From contig JAGYXB010000283.1 in assembly GCA_022495005.1 (NCBI GenBank), positions 233,501 to 297,500 on the forward strand: a stretch of 64,000 nucleotides of DNA. The letters are read 5' to 3'. The stretch comes from Rhyacophila brunnea (Eukaryota > Arthropoda > Insecta > Trichoptera > Rhyacophilidae). Each line of letters begins with the position of its first letter. The stretch's first letter is position 1. The translations under genes and the position numbers were made by a program. This document shows, in pieces, positions 10,853 through 21,925 of the stretch. Under the pieces are notes generated by a model. The model had not been told where the DNA came from, did no database searches, and saw only the letters and a program-made list of their open reading frames with translations.

Positions 10853-13262
10853 CTAGCTGAAGTACCCGGCTTCGCACAGGGTCGCTTCGTGGGTATATTT
10901 ATCTTAGATATTTAAAAAATAATAAGAGGTAATTGTTTTTTTAATATTAAAATATCGGTGTAATACAATATGGCAATATGAAAATAATTCTAATAGGAGT
11001 AAATGTCAAATAAAAGACCACTAAATTAAAATCGAATCCAAAATATGCAAACGTTATTAGTAGTAAAAAAAATCAAAATTGCATTGAACAAACAAACAAT
11101 AAACGTTGTATTTTATTAATACTAATTTAGAAACCTTCGCAGGTGTGCGCACAACAACTGACAAAAGTTTCATCGCAATCGGACGAATGTTATAGGAACG
11201 CATACGAATAGAAGAAGATGATTTTCTAATTCAGAAATCTTCGTGGGCATGCGCACGACAACTCACAAAAGTTTCATTGCGAATAGAAGGAGATAAAATA
11301 GAAGAAGAAGGAGATGGTTATTCTAATTCAGAAACCTTTGCGGGTTTTGGCACAATTATTGACGAAAGTTTAAAGAAAGAAGAAAAATGAAGAAGAAGAA
11401 GATGATGATTTTTCTAATTCAGAAACCTTCATGGGTGTGCATACAACCACTTACCAAAATTTCATTGCAATCAGATGAATGGCATAGAAACGCATACGAA
11501 TAAAAGAAAATAGAATGATGAAGAAGAAGAAGATGATGATTTTTCTAATTCAGAAACCTTCGCAAGTGTTGGCACAACCACTAACGAAAGTTTCATCACA
11601 ATCGGATGAATGGTATAGGGACCATACAAATAAAAGAAGATAGAACGATGAAGAAGAAGAAGAAGAAGAAGAAGATGGTTGTACTAATTCAGAAACCTTC
11701 GCGGGCGTGCGCACAACAACTGGTCGAAATGTCATCATAATCGGATGAATGGCATAAGAACGCATACAAATAGAAGAAGAAAAAGATGATTGTACTAATT
11801 CATAAATCTTTATCAAAATTTCATTGCAATCGGATGAATCGTATAGGAACGCATACGAATAGAAGAAGAAGATGATTTTCTAATTCATAAATCTTTGTGG
11901 GCATGTGCACGACAACTCACCAAAGTTTCATTGCAATCGGATGAATGTTATAGGAACTCATACGAATAGAAGAAAAAGAAGATGGTTGTACTAATTCAGA
12001 AACCTTTGCGGGCTTGCGCACAACAACTGGTCAAAATTTCATCGCAATTAGATGAATGGTATAAAAACGCATACGAATAGAAGAAGATAGAATAGAAGAA
12101 AAAGAAGAAGAAATGGTTATATCAATTCAGAAACCTTTGCGGGCGTGAACACAACACTTGATTCAATTTTCATTGCAATCGGATGAATGGTATAGAAACG
12201 CATACGAATAGAAGGAGAAGAAGATGGTTGTACTAATTAAGAACCCTTCGCGGGCGTGCTCACAACAACTGGTCAAAATTTCATCGCAATCGGATGAATG
12301 GTATAGGAACACATACAAATAGAAGAAGATAGAATAGAAGAAGAAGATGGTTGTACTAATTCAGAACTCTTTGCGAGCGTACTCACAACAACTGGTCAAA
12401 ATTTCATCGCAATTGGATGAATGATATAAGAACGCATACAAATAGAAGAAGATAGAATAGAAGAAAAAGAAAATAGTTGTAACAATTCAGAAACCTTTGC
12501 GGCGTGAGCACAACACTTGATCAAAATTTCATTGCAATCGGATGAATGGTATAGGAACGCATACGAATAGAAGATAGAATAGAAGAAGAAGATGGTTGTA
12601 CTAATTCAGAAACCTTCGCGGGTGTTGGCACAATTACTGACGAAAATTTTATTGCAATCGGATGAATGGAATAGGAACGCATACGAATAGAAGAATATAG
12701 AATAGAAGAAGTAGAAGAAGATGGTTGTACTAATTCAAAAACCATTGAGGGTGTTACCACAACAACTGACGAAGGTTTCATTGCAATCGGATGAATGGTA
12801 TAGGGACCATACGAATAAAAGAAGATAGAATGAAGAAGAAGAAGAAGATGATGATTTTTCTAATTTAGAAACCTTTATGGGTGTACATACAACCACTTAC
12901 CAAAATTTCATTGCAATCGGATGAATGGTATAGGAACCATACGAATAAAAGAAAATATAATGAAGAAGAAGAAGAAGATGATGATTTTTCTAATTCAGAA
13001 ACCTTCATGGGTGTGCATGCAACCACTTACCAAAATTTCATTGCAATCGGATGAATGGTATAGGAACGCATACGGGACAGACACACAGACAGACAGACAT
13101 TCATTTTTATATATTAGTATAGCCTATACTCTTCCCGCAAGTGCAAGCAATAAGTTTACAAAGTTTTATCGCAATCGGATGAACGGTATGGCTGCGCATT
13201 AAATACGAACAAACAAATACACAAACACACAAACACACAAATATTAATTTTTATATATATAG
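10853..13262 (+). mobile_element. interspersed element with TACTAGCTGAAGTACCCGG start, holding a tandem array
   Basis: Begins TACTAGCTGAAGTACCCGGC, a widespread start word of insect non-LTR-related repeats. It ends in a GGACAGACACACAGACAGAC run followed by TTTTTATATATTAGTATAG near 13120, and again ACACAAACACACAAA with TATATATAGTAT near 13262. The middle is a degenerate tandem array listed separately. No intact protein is encoded. Assignment to a named family is not possible by eye. Confidence 0.5.
11160..13085 (+). repeat. degenerate tandem array, about 17 units of 100-130 bp
   Basis: Each unit has three parts: AATTCAGAAACCTTCGCGGG, then TTTCATTGCAATCGGATGAA, then GGTATAGGAACGCATACGAA, joined by a variable GAA/GAT microsatellite. 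The CAATCGGATGAA core recurs near 11175, 11468, 11597, 11737, 11826, 11932, 12047, 12175, 12287, 12408, 12533, 12653, 12785, 12913 and 13043, with two more damaged units at about 11280-11390. Length differences between units lie almost entirely in the GAA linker. Open frames here, including serine-rich ones on the minus strand, follow from the repeat. Confidence 0.8.
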
Positions 13263-13805
13263 TATTGTGTTAGATTTAACATAGCCAAAAATAAATAATA
13301 AGATAGGTAAGTAGGTAACCTGACGAATTTTAAGACAATTTAGTTAAACATTATAAGTGATTAATAAAAAATAAACTCTGATTAAGGGCGGCACTTTGCC
13401 TAGACACGTCACTGCATTTACGAGATTAATAATACCTTCTTTAACTAAAATTGCTGGTAAAGTGTGTTTAAGTATTGCTAAACTCCCAATAATATTTCAT
13501 ATTTGAACTATTCAATCAATTAATACTAATTATTAGTTAGCATATTAGATATACAAATCTGTGCTGGGTAAATAGTCGTACGTATTCATTACCTATCACT
13601 ACAAGTGCACAGTGCGAGCTTTGAGCAAACAATGTTAGCTTTTATTTGTGTACCCATATAACTTGAGCAAAGCTTTCGCAAATTGGCAACACAGACGACT
13701 ATTAGAGGATCGTGTGGGATGTCTAATATTGGTTCTGCAAATGTGCGCTTTCTGCAAAAGTTAAGAATTTATTTTAGTATTTGAATATGATTTTGTCTGT
13801 CAAAT
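13263..13805. other. unassigned DNA
   Basis: No gene or repeat family recognised. Confidence 0.35.
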
Positions 13806-14174
13806 CGCACCCGTGGAATAATAGTGGCACAACTCGAATCTTGTTTTTGCAGGAGAACAATTTAAATATTTTACTGTGGTGTGTTAAATCAGTTTTTTTT
13901 AAATTTTTTTATATAACAGCGTGAAGTTGGCACACTTGAGCCATCTCATTTTGAATGTTATCCGCAATAACTATGGCACAATGATCATTGTGCCACTATT
14001 TCTGCTTGAATTCAAGTAAAATGTTATATTATGATAATGACAAAAGTCCACGATTATATTTTTAAGAATTATGCAGCTATTTCTGCGGATAGAAATGATA
14101 TCTTGGAACATTTCTGTATACTTAACTCAAAAATGATAAATTTGGACTTGTGCCACTATTATTCCTCGGGTGCG
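13806..14174. mobile_element. MITE with CGCACCCG ends
   Basis: The left end CGCACCCGTGGAATAATAG, continuing TGGCACAA, is inverted at the right end (TTGTGCCACTATTATTCC, then TCGGGTGCG) with one or two changes over 27 bp. AAAT flanks both sides (13802-13805 and 14175-14178), a likely 4-bp target duplication. The interior has more copies of GTGCCACTATT. Non-coding. Confidence 0.75.
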
Positions 14175-15357
14175 AAATATTTTACTGTGTATTAAGCATT
14201 TGTGAATCAAAACAACAATTTGTGTTTCTTTTTGCACATTAATACAGTACATTTATTAATTATTTGTTTTCTTCTTCTTCTTATTTAGATGGATGGCTCT
14301 ACAGTGCGATTCTATATTAACACTTTTACGTCACCACGGACGTTTCTGGAACTAAAACCCTCCACCCAAAGCCTGAACAAAAACGATGCATAAGTGCGAG
14401 TGAGAAAGTATTCGGCACCCTTATAATCTCTGCGATACGCGCTAGAGTAAGATAAAATGTTTACAGATGTGTGAGATGATTTGCTGTGGTGTCGCCGCCA
14501 AATCTTAGTTCGTTGCTTAACTAAGCGTCGATAACCTGCGAGCGCGTGTTGCTAAAATTGATATTTTTTGTGTTAAACATAAAGTAAGTGGTAAATATTT
14601 TTAGTTAATTAAGTAGAAAAGATGGTTCTGTGTGTTATATTAAAATGTGGTAGCTTACTGATAAGCAAGAATATGGTATTACGTTTCATAGGTAGTTGAT
14701 ACATGTTCGTGATAATTTATTTGTATATTATTATATATTTTAATATCAGTGACCTAGTGTTTCTTTAAAATAACTTAACTTATGGATATCTTTACCTAAT
14801 GCTTGCATTTTCACCGCTTAAAAATACTTTAGGTATAACGTAAAAAAATAGAAAATTATATTTTAATTCTGAGCGTCTAGTGCGAGCACTTTGGGCGAGT
14901 ACTAGCGAAATGGTCTATGGTCTCAAATATTTGTGTACGAATGCGTTCGCTCACCCACAAACCAAACGCACGGCACGCAGCTTCATTTAGCAATGCAACG
15001 GGTGGCGTCTAGATGTATCTATACATAGTCTAAGCCTCCACCGCATTTAATTTTCACGCTACAACGTTCCCCGCGTCCATAGTTAAATGTGTTCGATTTC
15101 GCGTAGAGTTTTAATAACATTAAAATGCTAAAGCCTTTGTGAAAGTAAACGAAGAGTATTATTTAGAATTTTAGAAAAAAGAAACTTAATCCCTCTCAAT
15201 ATTCCCAAAGATAGAGGATATACTATGATAAATCAACAAGTAAAGATCACGTGACGTAATAGTATTAACGCGAAAAAAACATGTGACGCAACAGTATCAG
15301 CGCATGCAGGTCTGTGACATTGAAGACTTGATATAGAAGTTGATCTATACGTCGTAT
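14175..15357. other. unassigned DNA with a possible non-coding exon
   Basis: No protein-coding signal. Bases 14440-14585 are relatively G+C-rich and end in ACATAAAGTAAGTGG, a good splice-donor context, so a 5' untranslated exon on the plus strand is conceivable. Nothing else supports it. Confidence 0.25.
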
Positions 15358-15570
15358 CGACTGTACAAAGGAAAAAGGCGTTAACCCTCAGTTTTGACAA
15401 AATAAGTCTTATTGGATAATAACGTCGAACATGCTGTGTCCAAATGCCTAATCATTATCTATATTTAGCTTATAATTTATATAAAAAAGGAAGTGACGTG
15501 GGAAAAAAGACTTAACCATATGTTTTATTGGTTTTTCTTTAATTAGCTCAATATATATTATCAATTTGGG
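15358..15570 (+). repeat. repeat family K, copy 1
   Basis: Shares GGAAAAAGGCGTTAACCCT, TGCTGTGTCCAAA and GTGGGAAAAAAGACTTA in the same order as 35282-35525. About 210 bp, non-coding, boundaries approximate. Confidence 0.5.
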
Positions 15571-15894
15571 AAAATAAAATACGTATGTTTATTGAATATT
15601 TTAACTTTGACTGACAACCATAACAGAAACGTTTTTTTTGCCTCTTGTAAAATATAATTTATGTGAGTTAAGTCCTTTTTTTATTTAACAGTCGATATAA
15701 ATTCAAGCAATGGTTTATTGTTTATTCCATCGTTTTCTTCCAGCTGAGGTGATTTTATGCAGCCCTATCACCAATAATTGCTGTTGAGTTGTGTCTATAA
15801 AATAATAATAGGCTTTAAGTATACTTACTACTTTTTACATCATAACTAATCAAATACGCCCGATTATTTCTTTAATTATTACAACAAGGTTGTC

Positions 15895-16171
15895 GACAGG
15901 CTGCACTATAATAATTTGTCTCAAGTTAGTCTGAAAATCAACATGAAAAAAACCATTGTTTTATCAAATAGCATATGAACTGATACAGATTTCCCCCTGC
16001 TATTGATGGATAGAACATCGAGAGTTGAAAGTGGCATAGCATAGAATAATAATCCACGAATATGGGACATCGTAAAAAGTGCTTGCTATCTGAATATGAA
16101 TGGCTAGAGCAAAATTCAAATGCTGTTTATTCAGCGCTTATAATCTGACGGTGGTGTTTTACGGTACTGAG
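15895..16171 (+). pseudogene. RTE-type retrotransposon fragment
   Basis: Decayed ORF2 piece resembling 47755-48070 in order: CAAGTTAGTCTGAAAATCAA (compare SLKMNTKKTN), a GATGGATAGAACATCGAGAG block, and CTTATAATCTGACGGTGGTG before TTTTACGGTA. Many stops. It is cut off at 16171 by the start of a hAT-like MITE. Confidence 0.5.
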
Positions 16172-16937
16172 AAGTGGCGAAGGGTGGATGTAGGCAGGTT
16201 AATTCCGATATAAATAGTGGCCAATAAACTTTGTCAGTCATTTTTATTTATTTTTATTGAATTAATACTAAAAATTGCAGAAAGTTAGTTTTAAAAATTC
16301 GGTACAGTTCGGTTATGAGGAATACAGCGGAAAACACATTTTGAAAATACCGGATATACTGGATTATTTGATAGTTTGGGTTAGTTTAGGTTAGGTTAGG
16401 TTAGGTTAGGTTTGGTTAGGTTAACTTAACAAATAATTCAGTATATCGGCTATTTTCAAAATGTGTTTTCCGCTGTATTCCTGATAACCGAACTGTACCA
16501 AAAATTCAATTAAAGCCTGCGAAAACCATGCCGTAATAGATAATAATCAAAAAATATTCGTCTATCTATGAAATGTTTAAAATGATGTCATTAAATCATA
16601 CATAATTTTAGATATTTTATAGATAAAAGAATAATTTTTATCGATTATAATTTGGTTTAGGCAAGACATAATGAATTAAAACAAAAAAACAAATTGGTAT
16701 GTAATAAATGTATTAATAATTAAAATAATTGACGAAAATAAATAAGTATGACTGAAAAAGTGTGCAATATTATTGTCGGATCGCCCATATCATACCTTAA
16801 CTATTATGGTTTGGTAAGCAGGGTTTAATTGAATTTTCCAGAACCATCTGCAATATTTGTATTATTGGTTCAATGGAAACAAATACGTATTCTATTTATG
16901 TCAGATCTTAATATCCTACCTCCACCCTTTGCTACTG
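16172..16937. mobile_element. hAT-like MITE, family N, copy 1
   Basis: Left end AGTGGCGAAGGGTGGATGTA, right end inverted (TACCTCCACCCTTTGCTACT). The better-kept copy 2 (50709-51659) has CAG/CTG terminal bases and a near-perfect 8-bp target duplication, as expected for hAT elements. This copy is interrupted by a palindromic element at 16301-16499. Non-coding. Confidence 0.7.
16301..16499. mobile_element. palindromic MITE enclosing a telomere-like TTAGG array, copy 1
   Basis: About 65-bp inverted arms start GGTACAGTTCGGTTATGAGG and end in the inverse CTGATAACCGAACTGTACC. The loop is GTTAGGTTAGGTTAGGTTAG-type sequence, the insect telomere pentamer in tandem. The 8 bases AAAAATTC occur directly on both sides (16293-16300 and 16500-16507). 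The related hAT-like MITE at 50709-51659 keeps the unoccupied site (near 51215), which confirms the insertion boundaries. Confidence 0.85.
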
Positions 16938-17130
16938 CCGAACAATGTAGCAGACTATTTCTTATTAAATGAATGATACACAACATTTATGCATGTAGTA
17001 TTCGTTGTTGAACAGTTGAAACACAATGTTTGTATATAAATATGTATGACTGACAAAGTTGCGTGTGCACTATTTATGTCGGGTATAAGCGGTATACTTT
17101 CACCCTTTGCCACTGCTGTTAGGTATCTAT
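16938..17130. repeat. partial end of a family N MITE
   Basis: 17040-17125 (ATGACTGACAAAGTTGCGTG, then CACTATTTATGTCGGGTATA and TTTCACCCTTTGCCACTGC) repeats the right end of family N. It lies just beyond the complete copy, so a second, truncated copy was present here. Confidence 0.5.
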
Positions 17131-17339
17131 CGCAAAATATATGCATTTATCATTGTTCTGTCAGCGTGTAATAAGATTTCATAGAATAATTAACATTCTA
17201 GACTATCTTGTGGCGCTCTTTGACGTCGAGGCAGTGACGTCCAATGAGGGTAGGCAGATTGAGCGTCGCTTGGGGGCGGCGAATCGAGAATAATCATTTG
17301 GTATATTGATAGAATTTAGCTACATAAGCTTAGTAATAA

Positions 17340-17700
17340 CAAACATGTCTTTAAGGCTATACATCAGTTGAGGCATGGTCTAAAAAGATCGTGGCTAGGC
17401 GATGCGCGGATTTGCGGGTCGCGGGTGCAAATGACGCGACCGAAATATAATTTGTCATATAAATCCAACATGTGTCCATTTAATGTTCTGTTTATTGCTC
17501 TATTAGTAACAATAATAATATATTCATTGACATGTTTTCTTTTTAAAGTAAATGGGTAACGTTTTTAGTCATCTTTACACGATCTAAGAATTAATACCCC
17601 CGTCATTATCACAAAACAAAATGACGTATTGTCACCTCGACGTTTGCTCTCAGACTGCCAGCGAGTCCAAAATTTTGTCGCGCCTATAGTTGAAAATTAT
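17340..17700 (+). repeat. repeat family J, copy 1
   Basis: CAGTTGAGGCATGGTCTAAA, ATCGTGGCTAGGC and the TTTAGTCATCTTTACACGAT stretch recur in inverse order at 57085-57395. Similarity continues weakly through GTCACCTCGACG. About 350 bp, non-coding. Confidence 0.55.
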
Positions 17701-18579
17701 TGGCCGTTTCACTGCGGTATCGCCTTAAAAAAATCAACTCACTCGTTGGAAACACAATGTATTAATTAACATAAAAGATTTAAGAGGACTATAATTTTGT
17801 TATCGGGTTGCAACGTATGTTGGTCACCAGAAATCGTTTTAATAATGCCAAAACGTTTGCGATCTTAAGCTAAAAATATAATTCCAAATGTTGTTAAATT
17901 TTGTGAATGAGAAAAGCGACACGGATCGCCCTTTATTCACCAAGACAGAAAAAAATAATGTATCGCAAAAATAACATGTAAGAAGCTACTGTATTACCAA
18001 CGTCAAAAAAAAATCCCCACTTTTGGGGAAAAAATATTAAATGTAATTATAAAAAAAAATGGGGCGCAATTTTGTGTAGGGACGTCACAACGTTGAGGCT
18101 TATACTTTGAAAACGTATCTAACATAATATTACAACATAGTGATACAAATGACAATATATAAAAAACAGTTACCAAAGTACATCCCTCGGGTGTTGTTGG
18201 ATGTTTTTCTTGCACATAATAATATAGTAAAAGTAGATTGTAAAGCGATTTGAATTGGAATGGCCACGTAAAGAAATTAAACTCCACTCTAGGCCACTTA
18301 CTGAACTAAGTCTTGGTCACGACATTCAATACTTAAATAAACTGACTTTATTGCATCAAATAAGTAGTTTATTATATTATGACATTGTAGTTTTATAAAT
18401 GTCATAGAAAATAGTATTTAAATTTCCAATTCAAATTTATTTATTTTACACAATATAATGAAGATGATTAACTACATATTTAAAGTGTTGATGATATAAT
18501 AGCATGATTAACAGTACTTAAATAAAAATATAACTGTTAGTAAAGTAAACTTTATACAATTGTTATATATAATTGTAAC
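17701..18579. other. unassigned DNA
   Basis: No gene. 18425-18470 (CAATTCAAATTTATTTATTT) looks like the 3' tail of the jockey/CR1-like family H and may be a remnant. The minus-strand frame at 18003-18287 has no motif. Confidence 0.35.
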
Positions 18580-19225
18580 AAAGACGAAAGTCATGTTCAA
18601 CTGCTTTGCGGGCCAAAAAGAGATCCTCGTCAATGGCACTCAGCTCGAACAGGCGAAAAGCTACATCTATCTGGGACAACAAGCGTCTATTATTAATGGA
18701 TGTATATTTTTGATGAAATTGTTCGCAGAGTAAATCTAGACTGGAGTGCTTTTGGCCGCCTGAATAATGTCTTCAAAAGCGACCTTCCACTGTGCCTAAA
18801 GTATATATATATATGCGTGTGAAACATGGACCCTAAGTAAAAGAGAGATCCAGAAACTTATAGTAGCACAACGTGGTATGGAGAGGTGCATGCTGGGCAT
18901 AACGCGAAAGGACAAAAAGAGGAATGAGTTGATAAGGAAGCAGACAAGTGTTTGCGATGTAATAGAGTTTATTAAAGGCCTTAAATGGAGATGGGCTGGA
19001 CACATAGCTCGAAGAAGAAAGTACTAGTCATCCAGTGGTATCGAAGAAGTACAAAACGTCCGCAAAGTAGACCTAGAGGCCGCTGGATCGATAAAATGAT
19101 AAAGTTATGCGGAAGTACGTAGCAATGCAATGCACAGGACCGAGAGAAGTGGAAGCAGCTTGAAGAGGCCTTCATCCAGTAGTGGATAGATTCAGGCTGA
19201 TGATGATGTTGATGATGATGTATCC
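18580..19225 (+). pseudogene. RTE-clade retrotransposon, C-terminal reverse transcriptase and 3' tail
   Basis: Reading across frames: KTKVMFNCFAGQKEILVNGT, SYIYLGQQ, EIVRRVNLDWSAFGRLNNVF, SDLPLCLK, then KREIQKLIVAQRGMERCMLG, CDVIEFIKGLKWRWAGHIAR and DREKWKQLEEAFIQ. This order is characteristic of RTE ORF2 after the catalytic core. It ends in a (TGATGATGT)-type tail (19195-19220), as RTE elements do. Several frameshifts and stops show it is dead, and it is 5' truncated. A short relative lies inverted at 21783-21925. Confidence 0.8.
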
Positions 19226-19429
19226 ATAACTTTCTTTTATATGATATCACCCCAATGACAATAAATTGTCTTTTGTTTAATTCATTGTAAGTAATTAAAT
19301 AATTTTATTTACTAATTATAAATATTTTATGGATGTGATTTCGACTATTGCAATATATCTACTTAATATTATATTATTGATCAACCCCAATTTTTCCATC
19401 CTATCTAGCTATGTTACTTTTTTTCAACC

Positions 19430-19560
19430 GTGTCCGATCCTAATTAGATCATATGGGCCTCCACGTAGTGGAGGTTTGTATTAACAGATTTTGTTTTTAC
19501 GACAAATGGATGTCAGCCACTTGCTTAACCTATTAGGCATAAAGCCCATTGCCGCAGCGA
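19430..19560 (-). mobile_element. tRNA-related SINE family L, fragment
   Basis: On the minus strand AATAGGTTAAGCAAGTGGCT, TCGTAAAAACAAAATCTG and GTGGAGGCCCATATGATCT match 37620-37735 in order. Copy 2 has a tRNA-Leu/Ser-like head; this one has lost most of it. Confidence 0.5.
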
Positions 19561-20099
19561 GTGGGGCGCTCGTGCAAAATTTCTACAAGTGGCGCATAAA
19601 TCGTCGAAAATACAACGTAATCAAATACGCCAGCGCACACTGGATTTGACGACGCCTTGTGCCCGCGTGCCGCATGAGTCACCGTTTTTCGCTTCTCGGC
19701 GATATGAATTAACAAAAATACAACGAAACCATTCATTGAACACGGCTAGCAAAATCACGCTCCTCGAAGCGTCGTCGATAAGACGGGCGAGAAGCCATTA
19801 TATAAGAACAGTGTACGCTTTGTTTAGTTATTGCGTGTCCGATATTTAATAACAAGCCCCGAGAAATAATATAATATTTTTATTGCTTTGTTATGAGAGA
19901 CGCTGTAATAATAATTATTTTGTGCTTCTTGGGTCCCTTATTACACAGGTGAAGGGTAATGCGCGGCAAGAGGCGTGTGATTATGGTTATGAATATACGC
20001 TTCTTACGCCGACTGCGCCCGCTCGTCCGTCTTGGTGGGCTTTATGCCTTAGGTCCATACTCTGACTCCTTCTATGGTCCATAACTTGAAAAACAAAAT
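19561..20099. other. unassigned DNA, relatively GC-rich
   Basis: Two overlapping open frames occur (19533-19736 minus, 19589-19849 plus), but neither has a motif, a recognisable product or splice context. No repeat family recognised. Confidence 0.3.
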
Positions 20100-20178
20100 G
20101 TGTACTTGCCAGACCCAGGATTCGAACCTGGAACCTAAGACGCTGTAAGTATACGTCAACCGTCGTGGGCGTAGCTAT
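20100..20178 (-). mobile_element. tRNA-like SINE head
   Basis: On the minus strand a stretch with TAGCTACGCCCACGACGG (A-box region) and GGTTCGAATCC (B box) forms a T-arm-like GGTTCGAATCCTGGG. The acceptor ends do not pair, so it is a SINE-type pseudo-tRNA rather than a tRNA gene. Confidence 0.5.
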
Positions 20179-20254
20179 GTTACTACACACAATTATAATA
20201 TAAACAATTGTACATTAACTAAGCGTCATTAATATTTCTTTCTTATTTTTTCAT

Positions 20255-20432
20255 ATGTCGATCATGGTAAATTATTCTATAATCGAATACACATAATTAC
20301 ATTTGAAAACATCACATCAATAAGTATACACACTAGATAAAATACGACACCAGATGCGACTTGAACCTGTATCTGCTGGATTCGCGCCAGTATGCTTTTC
20401 CAATTAAGCTACGGAAATTACGACGATTTTAA
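20255..20432 (-). mobile_element. tRNA-derived SINE S2, copy 1
   Basis: Minus strand: TAGCTTAATTGGAAAAGCAT (A box), ACTGGCGCGAATCCAGCAGA, ACAGGTTCAAGTC (B box), TGTCGTATTT, then a body with GTTTTCAAATG and ATTATGTGTATTCGAT. The same order occurs on the plus strand at 59790-59990. RNA polymerase III-type SINE. Confidence 0.65.
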
Positions 20433-20934
20433 CTAGTGTTTGTTACATAAAAATGCTTGTGCTTAAATGTTTAAGTTCCAACGAGAAGAGAGTTATTTTA
20501 TTTGCATATGAAGCGTCGGATATAATAAGTCTCAATCCGGAATAAAAAACAATAACTTAAGAGCAAAATGAATTAAAACTACTAAGTAGTTGATAGAAAC
20601 TTATTAAACTATCTCGACTATTTTCTGCATCAAATCGTAACGAAAGACTATTTTATTTTCATTAATGAACGTTATTTCATTCGACAGTGCGGTGCCCATT
20701 TGTCCTGGCGACTATTTGTTCCAATGCCCACTAATAACTCGTATAATGAACATAACAAATTATAAATTCAAAGCGTTCATGACATGACATAAAATAAGTG
20801 TTTTTAAAAATAAAAATACAGAGAAATGTGAGTTAATAATACAATAAGTAATAAAATAAGAAATAAAATAAGAAAATAAATGAAATAAATAACAAAACAA
20901 AAGTAGATGGAAGCGCACAGGCTGAACTTTGATA
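20433..20934. other. unassigned AT-rich DNA
   Basis: 20810-20910 is low-complexity AAATAA-type sequence, which could be the 3' untranslated tail of the retroelement fragment that follows on the minus strand. No other feature. Confidence 0.35.
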
Positions 20935-21410
20935 GACCCTATCTTAAAAACTTATAAAACAATGTCCACCTAAATTCACCCTTACGTAAGTGGAATATAT
21001 CAATATCCGAAGCGATTTCATTAAACATGGTTACTGCCCTCCCAATTGGCATTACTAATGGCAGGTTAGTTCTGCACCGTGGGAGAACAAATAACGGATG
21101 CCCTCGATTCCTAAAGTAATTATCAGAGACACACAAGCCAACACCACCAAGAATGGCAGAGTTCACATTTACGCCGCGTAGTAAGTCTGAAAAAATATGT
21201 AGCTAAATAAAGATCCCTTCTAAATTTTAAGCTACAGTATGTTAGCATCCCTAAGAGAAAATTAGTCGGATAGAGCCACGGATAATATCCATACAGCCGA
21301 AAGTAAAGGAGTCTTAAAAATTTCTTTTGGACTCTCTCCACCATAAGGCCGTACTTCAACTGATGCGGGGCCCAAACGATAGACCCACTCTCAAGTCTGC
21401 TTCTAGGTGG
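20935..21410 (-). pseudogene. non-LTR retrotransposon family H (jockey/CR1-like), C-terminal fragment, copy 1
   Basis: Encodes in two frames the region after the reverse transcriptase core: KYGLMVERVQKKFLRLLYFR, LYGYYPWLYPTNFLLGML, then CRTNLPLVMPIGRAVTMFNE. The shift between frames is near 21123-21170. Most of ORF2 is missing, as usual for 5'-truncated retrocopies. The same region is in one frame at 42271-42813. Name by resemblance only. Confidence 0.7.
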
Positions 21411-21782
21411 CTCTAGGTACTCAAGTCTGCTTGTAAGTAGGTAACAACTTTATTACTTACCTATTAAGTTAAGGATCAAATATAAAAATAAAAAAATATA
21501 ACAAATTATGAATAGTTGAAGGGTTTGTAAAAAATCCTAATTAGTAGATAATTAGATACCTAATCTCCAATCATTCAATAGGCGTATTATATCGTCAATA
21601 CTGGGAAAACATCAACACTGGGTAACGTATTGGGAATTTATGGAGTTAACTCATGAGAAATGTCAATAACTGAATGCAACAATTGCTATACCAAAATGTT
21701 AGTCTTTAATTTTCTCGATCTAAATATGAAAGACCCCATAGAATTTAAAAATAAATCCGGTATTTATAGTTACATCATTGTC
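21411..21782. other. unassigned DNA
   Basis: No gene or repeat recognised. Confidence 0.35.
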
Positions 21783-21925
21783 ATCAGCCTAAATCTATCC
21801 ACTGCTGGATGAAGGCCTCTTCAAGATGCTTCCACTTCTCTCGGTCCTGTGCGTTGCGCTGCCACATTCTTCCGCAGAACTTTATCATTTTATCGATCCA
21901 GCGGCCTCTAGGTCTACCTTGTATT
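21783..21925 (-). pseudogene. RTE 3' end fragment
   Basis: Minus strand codes in pieces AGRPRGRWIDKMIKFCG, AQDREKWKHLEEAFIQ and a CATCATTGTCATCAGCC tail complement. It matches 19065-19205 closely, so it is the same RTE family in the opposite direction. Confidence 0.7.

Noticed and set aside
11550..12781. Serine-rich minus-strand frames
   Set aside because: They follow from the GAA linkers of the tandem array (TTC read as Ser or Phe codons), not from a gene.
11160..13085. CRISPR-like array
   Set aside because: Units are 100-130 bp, degenerate and contain microsatellite linkers; direct repeats and spacers of a CRISPR array are absent, and the DNA is eukaryotic.
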